This document shows, one piece after another, positions 8,080 to 18,365 of a stretch of DNA of 64,000 nt. The notes beneath the pieces were generated by a model. The model made no database searches, had not been told where the DNA came from, and saw only the letters and a program-made list of their open reading frames with translations. The DNA lies in NCBI RefSeq assembly GCF_002177115.1, contig NZ_MVAG01000128.1, positions 1 to 64,000 on the forward strand. Direction: 5' to 3'. How positions within the stretch are numbered: position 1 is the stretch's first letter; every line of letters begins with the position of its first letter. Source of the DNA: Chryseobacterium mucoviscidosis. Its GTDB lineage: Bacteria; Bacteroidota; Bacteroidia; Flavobacteriales; Weeksellaceae. The position numbers and the translations under genes are program-made.

Positions 8080-9984
8080 CTATACCAATAAGGATTCTAT
8101 TGCTGAATTAAATTCAATATCCTCAAACGGAATCAGTTCATAAGACTTTATGATTTCAATTTCGTTTCTTGTATCAAAATCTGCAAATACATTGTGCTGA
8201 TTAGCTTTAGAAATTTCTTTTTCTCTTACAAAACCTTTTCCTAAAATCAAACCTATCTTGCCGCAATCGTTGTAGAAATATTCCTGTAGCAAAGGGATAA
8301 TCTCATTTTTGAAGGATGACCTGAAATTATCTTTCAGAAAATAAGAATGTCCTAAAGTATAATTCTTATCTAAAAGCAGTTCTATTCTCTGATTGATCTT
8401 CTGCATTACTTCAACTCTAGGAAAATCTGAAAACTGTCTTTCTTCAACAACTTTCAAATCCGGCATCATTTCAACAAAACTGAAACGTCTTCTTAAAGCT
8501 GTATCTAAAGCTTCTACACTCCGGTCTGCGGTGTTCATTGTGCCGATGATGTACAGATTGGATGGTACTCCGAATTCTTTTTTACTGTATGGTAAAGTAA
8601 CTTTTAATTCTTCCTCGTTCCCGATGCGTTTGCTTTCTTCTATGAGTGTAATAAGTTCACCAAAAATCTGAGAGACATTGCCGCGGTTGATTTCGTCGAT
8701 GATGAGGACATAATTTTGATGATGTTTATTATTATCAACTTGTACTTGTACTAACCGTGAAAATATATTGGGATAACCGTTAATAATATATTTTTCTGTC
8801 ATATTTGACATTTTACCTATTACATTTTTATTTTTAATATCATTTATAGTAATTATATTATTTAAAACTAAATTATATAATTCATCAATAAGATATTTTG
8901 GGATGGGTACAATAGAACCAGCATTCGGCTTTTTTAGTTGAATCAATTCTGTGCCTATATTAACTATTTTATATCCTTCAATATTTTGTCCTACATAAAA
9001 ATAAGTGTTAGAAGCAACTTCAGCAATGTATTTAAAAACACCATGCTTAATTTCATAGATTACAGTTTTATTTTCATCAGTATCTTCTTCAATTTGTGGC
9101 TTTATCCCTTCTATAAAATCTTCGTAGCTCATACTTGGATGAAAGGTAGTAAACATAATTTGTCCCGCTTCAACCAATCGATCATATTCTGCCTTTATAA
9201 ATTCTCTTTTCTGATTTAGATTAAATTCAGGATTGGCAATACTTATAGCTTTATTAACCGTATTGTAAGTTTTGCCTGTTCCAGGGGGGCCATAAAGAAT
9301 TTGATTGAGAGGGAAATTATAATCAATTTCAGAGTCAACCATTATCAATTCCTCTTCTTCTTCCAATTCTTCTGTAAGATCTTCAATGATTTTATACTTC
9401 TTAAACCTTTCTTCCATCTTGGTAAACATATTTTTTTGCTCTTCGACTGTATATCTATCGGCAGTAAAATCTTGATATTTTGATTTGAACAATGCTATCT
9501 GCTGGTCTACTATCGGAATAACTTTATCCAAGAAAGTCTCTAAATCATTTTTTAGCTCATCAAAATTGTTATAAATAGGATTTGAATATCCTGCAAACAA
9601 TTCCATTTTATTTGTATCTGGAGCAAAATATTCATTCGGAAATATGCCTTTAAAAAGAGGTTTTATACTTTCTATTAACTCTAAAGCATATTTGTTTTGA
9701 TTGTCGTGCGGACTTTTTGTTTGGTTAAACTGAAAATGAAATTCAATTTTTTTATGTTTTGTAACCGTAAAAACAAGATTCATTAAATCACTTGATGAAC
9801 CTGGATACGCAACAGGTACATACCAAAAAGTTGTTGAAAAGTATTTTGATTTTTCAGTGCCAATAAAATAATTAAGTTCAGCACCCTTATTGGCTTTTTG
9901 GCGAACAGAAAAAGTAAAGTTATTATCTCTATTGTGTTTTTCTTTGAGCCAATTGAAGACTTGGGTTTGTAATTCTTGGTACAT
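8080..9984 (-). CDS. mcrB: McrB-like AAA+ NTPase of a type IV restriction system
   Basis: 634 aa. The first about 190 residues are a variable recognition domain without a motif I can name (MYQELQTQVFNWLKEKHNRD...). The AAA+ motor follows: Walker A GPPGTGKT near residue 233, Walker B LIIDEINRG near 431 and the McrB signature MNTADRS near 481, then ALRRRFSF. McrB-type proteins form GTP-driven rings that move on DNA after recognising methylated or glucosylated cytosine. It is preceded by the 108-aa gene (10-nt gap) and followed at once by mcrC. The AAA+ region also contains an insert around 330-380 with low-complexity strands. Confidence 0.93.
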   Translation of the reverse strand: MYQELQTQVFNWLKEKHNRDNNFTFSVRQKANKGAELNYFIGTEKSKYFSTTFWYVPVAYPGSSSDLMNLVFTVTKHKKIEFHFQFNQTKSPHDNQNKYALELIESIKPLFKGIFPNEYFAPDTNKMELFAGYSNPIYNNFDELKNDLETFLDKVIPIVDQQIALFKSKYQDFTADRYTVEEQKNMFTKMEERFKKYKIIEDLTEELEEEEELIMVDSEIDYNFPLNQILYGPPGTGKTYNTVNKAISIANPEFNLNQKREFIKAEYDRLVEAGQIMFTTFHPSMSYEDFIEGIKPQIEEDTDENKTVIYEIKHGVFKYIAEVASNTYFYVGQNIEGYKIVNIGTELIQLKKPNAGSIVPIPKYLIDELYNLVLNNIITINDIKNKNVIGKMSNMTEKYIINGYPNIFSRLVQVQVDNNKHHQNYVLIIDEINRGNVSQIFGELITLIEESKRIGNEEELKVTLPYSKKEFGVPSNLYIIGTMNTADRSVEALDTALRRRFSFVEMMPDLKVVEERQFSDFPRVEVMQKINQRIELLLDKNYTLGHSYFLKDNFRSSFKNEIIPLLQEYFYNDCGKIGLILGKGFVREKEISKANQHNVFADFDTRNEIEIIKSYELIPFEDIEFNSAIESLLV

Positions 9985-9994
9985 AATGTTTTTT

Positions 9995-10321
9995 TTAATT
10001 CTTTAATAATTTTAAGCTCAAAAGAAGTCCCAAAGCTGGCGATTGCCTTCTTGGAACATAGGGTTTAAAACTGATCGTTTTAAAATCACTCAGTTCTACG
10101 TAAGCCAGATGAACTTTTCTCAAATCCATCTCACATTCAACATTTGTTGACTCTCTGATAAAGCTTAAGTTATAACCATCTAAAGAAACAATTGTATAGA
10201 GATTTCCTGTTTTACTTTTGAATGTAGAAATATTATTTATTAGTAAAAGAAAGTCTATGCAACTTATTTCAGGAGTTATTTTTGTAACCATAATATCATT
10301 AGTTATTAAAACTCTGTCCAA
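9995..10321 (-). CDS. RADAR/McrBC-associated unknown protein, 108 aa
   Basis: Not recognised. It starts inside rdrB (23-nt overlap) and ends 10 nt before mcrB, so it is surely translated from the defence transcript. Predicted as a small alpha/beta protein: strand-rich middle (KTGNLYTIVSLDGYNLSFIRES) and a C-terminal segment FKPYVPRRQSPALGLLLSLK with a conserved-looking PYVPRRQSPAL core. No signal peptide, no membrane segment and no cysteine pair, so it is unlike the membrane accessory proteins (Csx27-like, SLATT) reported with some RADAR operons. It could be a regulator or adaptor of either neighbour; this is inference from overlap alone. Confidence 0.7.
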   Translation of the reverse strand: MDRVLITNDIMVTKITPEISCIDFLLLINNISTFKSKTGNLYTIVSLDGYNLSFIRESTNVECEMDLRKVHLAYVELSDFKTISFKPYVPRRQSPALGLLLSLKLLKN

Positions 10322-12926
10322 TTCCCATCAATCTAACTCTTTCCAACCATTCATAAATCATTGAGGAATTATATTTGAGATTACCATTTTCATCTTTCTC
10401 TTTTTCTAAGGCTATAGCCATTAATGCAAATTCATTTTCTAATGAGGTTGAAAAAATACCTTGATCATCAGTATTGATAGAAACTGAAAGCTGAGGACAA
10501 TTTCTAATTTTCTCATGATCTAACTCTAATCCCAAATTGAAGAATTTTGTAATTGGGTGTTTCGCATATCTCCTGAAAGTTCCAATCAAATAATTTGATG
10601 TTGGGTTTGTTTCAATAGCGATATTTTTGTTTTTAAGCTCATGCATCATGTTAAATTGTACAGCTTCTACCAATTCCATGTAAGCATGAGAAATTTCAAA
10701 CTGTTTTATCTGCGATCCTGCCTTTTTTATTTTGGGATTGAAATGATATTCCTGATACAATGCTTTTATATCAATATTATCTCGAATGTTTTTATTTTTC
10801 GGATATTCTTCATTAATACGGCATCTTTCCCAATAAGTTATATTCAGTTTGTTGTAAATATCATTTTTTAAATCGCTTAAATATAAATAAGGATCATCAC
10901 CTCTTAGTTTCCAAGCATCAAAATAAGTTGTATGATGAATGTATTTTTGTTCTAATAAGCTTCCTTTACCAAAATTTGCAGTATATAACTCATAAAAGAG
11001 ATTCTCATATAATTTTTCAAGTCTATTGACTTCGTTTCGGTGAATGCCAATACCAAATTTTCTAATCTTAGCTAACAACCAAACAATATTATCCAAAACA
11101 ATTTGTTTTGGTAACATCAATTTCAATTGTTTAAAGTTATAATATTCCTTTACATCAATTCCCAAAGCTAAAGCATGTCCGATTCTGTCTCCTTGAGAAA
11201 GATTCAAAAATCGAATACATTCATCAATTGCTCTTAAACCATCAACTAAATCATAAAAATCCTCTCCCGCATGATAAGTTGCGTAAATCTTAGCTTCCTC
11301 CAATTTATTTTTCAAATGATTAAATTGTCCTTTTAGTTTATGATTCTTTAAATATCTAAATCCTTGCGCAAAAACTTCAGGACTAGCTTTGAATTCACTA
11401 GAAGCAGCATCTATTCCACGAATTAAATCTGACACTTCCGAATAGCTTTCCCGCAATTGACTTATGGCTATCGATTGTTTCTTAACCTCTAATCTTAAAT
11501 GATGATGCCTGCATAGTATTTCTTGTGATAAGTCAGAATATTCTTTTGTCTCTCCTGTTTTAATGTAATGTATGGTGTAAAATATTTTATGTTTCTTTAA
11601 ATCAAATCTATTACCATCACCAGATAATGAACGAATCAGTTGTTTTGATAAGATAACTTGATTATCTAACGCTTTGTTATATCCTTCTAAACTCGATTTT
11701 AATTTCATTACATCATCCTTTGGAGCCACTCTTAGCTCAAAAGAACTAATTTCACTATGCGATTTTGTATCATGCACTGCCAAATTCATAAAAGCAGTAT
11801 GATATATAGAATCATCAGGTAAGAAAAACTCTTTTCTATCCTGATACATAGAAAAATTACCAAATCCTACTTTATCATTAACCTGAATGAGTTCAGCTCT
11901 AAACTGCGCTTTAATTAATAAATACGCATGAAATAAATGAATATATGATTTAAACTCTTTATTATCTGAATATATTAGCTTAAAACATTCATAAAGCAGT
12001 TTTCTCTCTCCATAGAATACATAAGACTTCTCAAGATTCTGTATATGAATATTTTTAGGAATTGCATAATCAATAATTTCAACATTTCCTCTATATTCAA
12101 ACTGATGCCCGAGATCAAACCTTAACACTTCAATATTGTTCGAAAGTTGATATAAATTCATCAATAAATCAAAAGAATCAGAAAAGTTACTTTCTTGTGA
12201 AATATCTATGATAAATTGCTTCTCTTGATCGATTTTATTTACAAATCTAAATAATTCATATCTTATATAAGCTGCTTTATAAACAAGTACTTTGAGTTCT
12301 TTTTTTGGACTTTGTGAAGCATTAGAAGTTTTTGTTAGTAGACTTATTTCTTTTTTCAGATCCTCGAATGCTTTTTCAAAAGAAATTGGATGATTCATTA
12401 TATTGATCCAACTTAGATCGAAAACTGGTCCCGAACCTTTTAAATGAAAATGGTTTTCGGCTAACCCCTTTTTAAGTAACTGATGAAGTCTTTTATTATC
12501 CGAGAATGCTGTTGGTCTCCATGCAAAAAAATCTCTTTTACGCTGAGATCTGTTATCCAAACAAGCGTAAAAAGAAGTAGTAAGTATATCCTCTCCAATA
12601 TAGTAGGATAAATCGCGCCATTTTAGTAAATGCTCATATACAACAAACGGTTCTAAATCCTGTTCAACTAAAACTTTGGAAGTAAAGTGATTCAGAATAT
12701 GGAAATAGTTCTTGTTTTTTTCCTGATGAACATCGTGAAACCAATCTGAGTCGAGTTTGTTATATATATTATATATTTCATCAATAGAATAATGGTCAAA
12801 AATTCTAAAACCTTTTTCAATAAAATTATTTACAGCAATATATTTATCTGGATCTTTTTGTGATAAAATAAAATCAGAACAATAATCTGAAAATAATAAC
12901 CGTATAGATTTACGAAGATTATCCAT
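10299..12926 (-). CDS. rdrB: RADAR adenosine deaminase-like protein RdrB
   Basis: 875 aa, the size of RdrB. Divergent adenosine deaminase motifs are visible: the metal-binding HxH in ENHFHLKGSGP (H159, H161), YHAGEDFYDL near 550, RIGHALALG near 585, ETNPTSN and the aspartate pair in SINTDDQGIF near 820. Between them are the large family insertions. In characterised RADAR systems RdrB forms a large shell, works with the RdrA ATPase and deaminates adenosine nucleotides/RNA to inosine during phage infection. Here it overlaps rdrA by 8 nt and the downstream unknown gene by 23 nt. The metal ligands look intact, so activity is expected. Confidence 0.9.
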   Translation of the reverse strand: MDNLRKSIRLLFSDYCSDFILSQKDPDKYIAVNNFIEKGFRIFDHYSIDEIYNIYNKLDSDWFHDVHQEKNKNYFHILNHFTSKVLVEQDLEPFVVYEHLLKWRDLSYYIGEDILTTSFYACLDNRSQRKRDFFAWRPTAFSDNKRLHQLLKKGLAENHFHLKGSGPVFDLSWINIMNHPISFEKAFEDLKKEISLLTKTSNASQSPKKELKVLVYKAAYIRYELFRFVNKIDQEKQFIIDISQESNFSDSFDLLMNLYQLSNNIEVLRFDLGHQFEYRGNVEIIDYAIPKNIHIQNLEKSYVFYGERKLLYECFKLIYSDNKEFKSYIHLFHAYLLIKAQFRAELIQVNDKVGFGNFSMYQDRKEFFLPDDSIYHTAFMNLAVHDTKSHSEISSFELRVAPKDDVMKLKSSLEGYNKALDNQVILSKQLIRSLSGDGNRFDLKKHKIFYTIHYIKTGETKEYSDLSQEILCRHHHLRLEVKKQSIAISQLRESYSEVSDLIRGIDAASSEFKASPEVFAQGFRYLKNHKLKGQFNHLKNKLEEAKIYATYHAGEDFYDLVDGLRAIDECIRFLNLSQGDRIGHALALGIDVKEYYNFKQLKLMLPKQIVLDNIVWLLAKIRKFGIGIHRNEVNRLEKLYENLFYELYTANFGKGSLLEQKYIHHTTYFDAWKLRGDDPYLYLSDLKNDIYNKLNITYWERCRINEEYPKNKNIRDNIDIKALYQEYHFNPKIKKAGSQIKQFEISHAYMELVEAVQFNMMHELKNKNIAIETNPTSNYLIGTFRRYAKHPITKFFNLGLELDHEKIRNCPQLSVSINTDDQGIFSTSLENEFALMAIALEKEKDENGNLKYNSSMIYEWLERVRLMGIGQSFNN

Positions 12927-15372
12927 TAATTAAGTTTTTTAGATAGATTTTTAACTCCTCTTTATATTCATTGAATAAGTTATCATCTTCTTCATTAAAT
13001 TTCCATTTTATTTCTTCAAAGTAATCAATTATTTTTTCAGTCCCAGGAAAATCTTTTAATCTTTCTATTCGATAATTTAAGAATCGACTAGTAAATTTTT
13101 TCGTTTTATTAATCTCATTATATAAATCAGATAAATATCTTTTTGTATTTATTGATAGTTCATCAGTTGTTTCTTCAATTGATGAATCATATATTTCATT
13201 CATTACATGTTTTAATTCATCCGTGATAAAACTATTTTCATCATATTCTAAATTCAGTTTGTATTTATCATTTAATTCATTTATCTTCTTATTGAAATAT
13301 ATTTGTTGATTAAAATATTTCAGCATTTCATTTATTATTGGAAAGTTAGTGAAATCTTTAACCAATCCTTCCAATTTATATAAGTCTTCAAGTTTTTCTA
13401 AAGAGTATATAATACCATAAACAAAAAGTAAGCATACAGTATCGAAATAATTATCTGGTAAAGAATCTTTGACAATTTTAAGCCTGAATTCACCGATATA
13501 TTCAAATATTTTTAGTGTAAAAGAAGGATTATAAAGCTGTTTTATGAATAAAGAATTTTTAAACCATTCTTCATTTAGCTTAACAAATTTTCCTTCAGTA
13601 CTAAAATTAAGAATTATAGACAAAGTTTTTATGTTGTTAACATTATGCCATATTGCAAAGGGAGAAAGTATTCCGCGTGTATAGCGTTCAACAAATATAT
13701 CTTTATCTAATTTATGTCTATAGTCTTCATTCCCTTCTCCAAGATAGAAAACAAACATACCTAAAATAAATACTTCTTCTTCTCTTAGAAAATCGTAGTT
13801 CCAATCTAATGTGCCGAAAAATTGTAGAAAATCTCGAGATTTTAAACCTTTTTCTTTAGGTAAAATATTCATGTACTTATTAACAAAACCATATTTTGTT
13901 ATTTCTAAAGTATTTAGTTCGCCCTTAAAATTTAATAACCTCAAAGAAAAATATAATTTAAAAAGATCAAGAAATTTTAAACTGTCATAATCTTCTAAAT
14001 TAATATTTTTCTCAAACTCTTCAAGAAGAAAGTAAATATCACCTAAAGAGATCGTAGTTTTAATACTAGCATTAGATAATTTTGTATAAGCTTCTGTAAT
14101 TCTCCTTCTTACTATGTACTCACGATTTAATCTAAGAAGTTTTCTTAAAACAGTTATCATAAAAAGATCATCCGATACATTTTCTAAATCGTCCAAAATA
14201 TTTATGAATTTAATATCCAATAAATAAACTTCACTAATTATATATTTTCTTAATTTTTGATTGTTTGGGACATTTAAAAGTGTATTAATAAAATTTTGTG
14301 TTTCTCGTATAGTATTGGGAAAAATAAAATTGCTATTTAAAATATTATTGGTTTGAATTAGATTTAATTTTTCAAAGATTAATTTTATCATTAACTCATT
14401 AAAGTTGCCTGTAATATTATTAAACACCAATTCTTTATCATTAAGTATCTTAAATTCAATATCTTCTAATTTCTTTACCTCGGGCAAAAAAATACGTCTA
14501 CTAAAAGGAACCAATTTGTCAATATATCTTTTTGCTTTATCCTCTTGATTCTCTATTTTTATGTTTTTATAATGAATCATTAGCGCTTCACTCAATTGCT
14601 CTAATTTACAAGAAATTAACAATATAACCTTTGGCTGGATAAGAAATTGTCGAATATCCTCAAGCATTTTATATGCATTCTCAATATTCACATCAAAGTC
14701 GTCAATCGCTATAATTAAAAAGTTTTTTTTATCAAAATGCTCTAAATAGTAATCGACAAGTTTATCAAAATCTTCTTTCAGATTACTGCTTATTGCCAAT
14801 TTACTTAGAGCTTCAATAGAATCTTTCTTAAATATGTCCTTTCGATCAGAATTTATAATCTGTAAATTTTGAAAAGTTTTCTGAAAATGCTGTATTAATT
14901 CTCTCTTGTGAGTTTGATCAATTTTGCAATCCATTTCATTTATTCTATTTTGAAATTTTCTGAACATTTTTGCTAAAATAATCTCAAAAAGACTTTCACC
15001 TCCTCTGAATAATGAAGGATCAATAATTTCAATTTCTGCAAAAGATTTATCTTTTAAATATTGCTCAGGATCATTCTGTCTCTCAAAAAAAACTCTGTTA
15101 TCATCACATTCTTTATTAACTAAAGCATCACGAAATGAAATCATTGATGAGGATTTGCCTTTTCCTCTTTCTCCAGTAAATGCAATAATATTATTAAAAT
15201 CATCATACTTTGAATCTTTGTGAGAATAATAGTGCCTAACTATTTCAATAACATTTTTTAATGCTTCTTTATATACCTCATGAAAAATTGACTCTTCAAA
15301 CTGATTTCCTTTTTCAATTTTTATCTTGTATTCTTCATTTAGATTAATTTCTAAAATGGCTTTATCACTCAT
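12919..15372 (-). CDS. rdrA: RADAR ATPase RdrA
   Basis: 817 aa from the ATG at 15372 (MSDKAILEINLNEEYKI). Walker A GERGKGKSS lies at residues 67-75, a Walker B-like FLIIAIDDFD near 220, and a long helical C-terminus follows, as in RdrA-type P-loop ATPases. The frame is open to 15441, but the extension overlaps the hsdR end and the internal ATG gives the expected family-like N-terminus. RdrA forms a ring that senses infection and delivers substrate to RdrB. It begins 34 nt after hsdR and overlaps rdrB by 8 nt. Identification rests on size, motif and pairing with rdrB. Confidence 0.88.
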   Translation of the reverse strand: MSDKAILEINLNEEYKIKIEKGNQFEESIFHEVYKEALKNVIEIVRHYYSHKDSKYDDFNNIIAFTGERGKGKSSSMISFRDALVNKECDDNRVFFERQNDPEQYLKDKSFAEIEIIDPSLFRGGESLFEIILAKMFRKFQNRINEMDCKIDQTHKRELIQHFQKTFQNLQIINSDRKDIFKKDSIEALSKLAISSNLKEDFDKLVDYYLEHFDKKNFLIIAIDDFDVNIENAYKMLEDIRQFLIQPKVILLISCKLEQLSEALMIHYKNIKIENQEDKAKRYIDKLVPFSRRIFLPEVKKLEDIEFKILNDKELVFNNITGNFNELMIKLIFEKLNLIQTNNILNSNFIFPNTIRETQNFINTLLNVPNNQKLRKYIISEVYLLDIKFINILDDLENVSDDLFMITVLRKLLRLNREYIVRRRITEAYTKLSNASIKTTISLGDIYFLLEEFEKNINLEDYDSLKFLDLFKLYFSLRLLNFKGELNTLEITKYGFVNKYMNILPKEKGLKSRDFLQFFGTLDWNYDFLREEEVFILGMFVFYLGEGNEDYRHKLDKDIFVERYTRGILSPFAIWHNVNNIKTLSIILNFSTEGKFVKLNEEWFKNSLFIKQLYNPSFTLKIFEYIGEFRLKIVKDSLPDNYFDTVCLLFVYGIIYSLEKLEDLYKLEGLVKDFTNFPIINEMLKYFNQQIYFNKKINELNDKYKLNLEYDENSFITDELKHVMNEIYDSSIEETTDELSINTKRYLSDLYNEINKTKKFTSRFLNYRIERLKDFPGTEKIIDYFEEIKWKFNEEDDNLFNEYKEELKIYLKNLING

Positions 15373-15406
15373 ATGTATTAGTTTTTTTTGTTTATTTTTT
15401 AAATTC

Positions 15407-18265
15407 TTAACTCGCCACCCCATCAATAAACACCTCCACAAAATCCTGCACCTTCTGAATAATTCTTCTTCCGATATTATTACGTTCAGTAAGTTTTGGT
15501 TTTATCTCCAGCAACTTTAGCGTGTCACTTATTTTGGGAGTTTTGGAAGTAAAAAGAAAATCATCAATAGCATCTCTGAAACGGTCTTTGTTTAAAGATT
15601 CTTCGGTTGCTATTTTTTCGAAAGCCAAGTTTTTTTCTTTGTTCCAGTATTTTTCAAACTCTTCATTCACATTGTCTCCGTCAGAAATATGAGGAAGGTT
15701 TTCTTCGATGAACTTTTCGATCAGTTCTTTTTTACTTCGGAGTTTTGCATCGCCGGAAAGGATATCCCGGATTTCTTTTTTCTTTTTTTCTAATTTATCA
15801 CCTTTTAGATTTGAATCGGTAAGATTGGCTAAAAGTGAGAGAATATAACTTACATTGATTTCATCACGATGAATCAGTTCCAGCTCAAAATCAACATCAT
15901 CGAGAATGCTGTCCTTCCCTTTTTCAGGTGACTTATCTCTTTCAATCCACAAATCAAGATATTTACTTTTGTATCCTTCAAACTCATATTCAGTTATTTC
16001 CAGCTTATTGAAATCAAAATCTGCAAATGATTTCAATACATTCAAAACGCGCATAACTTCACGGAAAGCAGTAATGAATTCAAACTTTTCCTGTTCGGTT
16101 TGATAACTGTTGACACTGTCTATTTCAGGAGCAACCATCTTTAAACTGTTCAAAGCTGAATTGAAAAGCTCAATATAATCTTCAATCGGCAGAATGATAA
16201 TTTCCTGAATCGCTTCTTTATTGGAAAACAAAGTCACCGCATCATCGGTTGCAGACTTCAGATTACGGAAACAGACAATGTTTCCTTGAGATTTCTTTTC
16301 GCCCAATAATCTGTTGGTACGTGAAAATGCCTGTATCAATCCATGATATTTCAGATTTTTATCCACAAATAAAGTATTCAGTTGCGGACTGTCAAATCCC
16401 GTCAGAAACATATTCACTACGATAATTAAATCAATTTCTTTACTGCGGACTCTTTTGGCAATGTCGTTGTAATAATTGTAAAAACTCTGGCTGTCTTTGG
16501 TCGTAAAATTGGTTCCAAACATTTCATTGTAATGACCAATATATCTTTCCAACACATTTCTGCTGTGAGAATCTCCATATTGTGCCTGTGGTTCTGCGAC
16601 CATTCCTAACTCCGGTTCCTCGTAAATTCCGGTAGCATCTTTAGACTCTTCATTGGTTCCATAGCTGAAAATAGTAGCAATTTTCAAGTTATGCCTGTTT
16701 TCCTCTTTTTTCTTCTGAAAAAGATCATAATATTTCTGTAAAACATCAATACTGCTTACACAGAACATTGCATTAAAAGTACCGTTATGCGTTTTTCTTC
16801 CATATTCTGCGATGAGATAATCTGCAATCTTTTCAAGACGTTTCGGGCTTTCAAGAAGTTCCTGTGTATCTATAGCTTCAACATCCGTGTCAATATACGT
16901 ATTGCTTCCTTCTTTTTCCTTGTATCTTCCCACATATTCCACAGAAAACTTCAGAACATTATCATCACGGATAGCATCTGTAATCACATACTTATGCAGA
17001 CAGTCTTCAAAAAGTCTATTCGTTGTTGCCGGAGCGCCGTCTATTTTCCCAATTGAATTCACTTCAGAAATCGGAGTTCCTGTAAAGCCTATCATTTGGG
17101 CATTTTTAAAGTATTTTTTAATGTTCTGATGCGTATCTCCAAACTGACTTCTGTGACACTCATCAAAAATGAAAACCACCTTTTTATCTTTCAGCTTGTC
17201 AATTTTATTGCCGTGCTTTTCTTTGGTAATTGCCGTATTTAACTTCTGTAAAGTCGTTACAATAAGTTTAGTATTATCGGAAAGTTGTTTAACCAGGTGT
17301 GCTGTATTTTCCGTAGCATCCACACTTCCTTTTTCAAAAGCATCAAATTCTTTTTGAGTCTGATAATCCAAATCTTTTCTATCCACCACAAAAACAACTT
17401 TTTCCACTTTCGGAATTTCTTTCAGGATCTGGCTTGCTTTAAAAGAAGTCAGTGTTTTTCCTGAGCCTGTTGTATGCCAGATAAAACCGTTTTTATCCGT
17501 ATTTCTTACCCTGTCAACAATTTTCTCAACCGCGTAATATTGATAAGGTCTTAAAACCATCAGTATCTTATTCGTTTCATTCAGAACAATATACTTGGTG
17601 ATCATTTTGGCAATATGACAAGGCTCTAAAAATGCAGGTGCAAATTGGTCGAGCTGCGTGATGTTATTGTTGTGTTCATCCGACCAGAAGAAAGTCTGCT
17701 TAAATGTCTGTTTTGCGTTGTTGGAATAATATTTTGTATTGACACCGTTACTGATGATAAACAACTGAACATAATTAAACAATCCACTTCCGGAATTGAA
17801 AGACTGATGATGATAACGGTTGATTTGATTAAACGCCTCTTTCATTTCCAGACCGCGGCGTTTCAATTCAATCTGTACCAAAGGTAATCCGTTGATGAGA
17901 ATGGTTACATCATACCGGTTTTTAAAATTCCCTTCCTGTGCCACCTGATTCGTGACCTGAAACTGATTCTGGCACCAGTGATCCTGACTGATGAATTCAA
18001 TCCATTCTGAAGTTCCGTCGTCTTTTATAAAATGAAATTTATCCCGTAACGTTTTAGCCTTTTCAAAAACATTTCCTTTAGAAAGATGATTAAGGATTTT
18101 TTCAAACTCCTTTTCTGAAAATGTTTTTTTATTGTGAACTTCGAGCTGGGTTTTTAGGTTTCTGATAAGATCCGCTTCGCTGCGAATCATCACTTTTTTA
18201 TGTCCTAACTGCTGTAACTGTTCTACTAATTTCTGCTCTAAAATATATTCCGGCTGGCTTGACAT
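15407..18265 (-). CDS. hsdR: Type I restriction enzyme, restriction/translocase subunit HsdR
   Basis: 952 aa from the ATG at 18265 (MSSQPEYILEQKLVEQL). N-terminal PD-(D/E)xK nuclease: RYDVTILINGLPLVQIELKRRG. Superfamily 2 helicase: Walker A HTTGSGKT near residue 268, FIFDECHRSQ, FTGTPIS, and QAFSRTNR. HsdR with HsdM and HsdS translocates and cuts DNA lacking the host methylation. The frame is open upstream to 18316, but that part is made by a hairpin (18287-18320) that looks like the terminator of the recombinase gene, so the internal start is preferred. hsdR is separated from hsdM/hsdS by the recombinase and the silent hsdS cassette. Confidence 0.93.
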   Translation of the reverse strand: MSSQPEYILEQKLVEQLQQLGHKKVMIRSEADLIRNLKTQLEVHNKKTFSEKEFEKILNHLSKGNVFEKAKTLRDKFHFIKDDGTSEWIEFISQDHWCQNQFQVTNQVAQEGNFKNRYDVTILINGLPLVQIELKRRGLEMKEAFNQINRYHHQSFNSGSGLFNYVQLFIISNGVNTKYYSNNAKQTFKQTFFWSDEHNNNITQLDQFAPAFLEPCHIAKMITKYIVLNETNKILMVLRPYQYYAVEKIVDRVRNTDKNGFIWHTTGSGKTLTSFKASQILKEIPKVEKVVFVVDRKDLDYQTQKEFDAFEKGSVDATENTAHLVKQLSDNTKLIVTTLQKLNTAITKEKHGNKIDKLKDKKVVFIFDECHRSQFGDTHQNIKKYFKNAQMIGFTGTPISEVNSIGKIDGAPATTNRLFEDCLHKYVITDAIRDDNVLKFSVEYVGRYKEKEGSNTYIDTDVEAIDTQELLESPKRLEKIADYLIAEYGRKTHNGTFNAMFCVSSIDVLQKYYDLFQKKKEENRHNLKIATIFSYGTNEESKDATGIYEEPELGMVAEPQAQYGDSHSRNVLERYIGHYNEMFGTNFTTKDSQSFYNYYNDIAKRVRSKEIDLIIVVNMFLTGFDSPQLNTLFVDKNLKYHGLIQAFSRTNRLLGEKKSQGNIVCFRNLKSATDDAVTLFSNKEAIQEIIILPIEDYIELFNSALNSLKMVAPEIDSVNSYQTEQEKFEFITAFREVMRVLNVLKSFADFDFNKLEITEYEFEGYKSKYLDLWIERDKSPEKGKDSILDDVDFELELIHRDEINVSYILSLLANLTDSNLKGDKLEKKKKEIRDILSGDAKLRSKKELIEKFIEENLPHISDGDNVNEEFEKYWNKEKNLAFEKIATEESLNKDRFRDAIDDFLFTSKTPKISDTLKLLEIKPKLTERNNIGRRIIQKVQDFVEVFIDGVAS

Positions 18266-18281
18266 TCGTACTGAGTTTTGG

Positions 18282-18320
18282 TTAAAAACTTTGTCAAAGT
18301 CCTTAAACTTTGACAAAGTT
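18282..18320 (-). terminator. Hairpin between recombinase and hsdR, likely terminator
   Basis: Perfect 14-bp inverted repeat AACTTTGTCAAAGT (18287-18300) / ACTTTGACAAAGTT (18307-18320) with 6-nt loop, followed on the minus strand by TTTTT. It would end the recombinase transcript or be read through into hsdR. Confidence 0.6.
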
Positions 18321-18365
18321 GTTTTAGTTTTCCCAAATGTAAGAAATAATCGGAGACAACTGCAA

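Noticed and set aside
18266..18316. A longer HsdR start
   Set aside because: The added residues are encoded by a terminator-like perfect inverted repeat; the ATG at 18265 fits the usual HsdR N-terminus.
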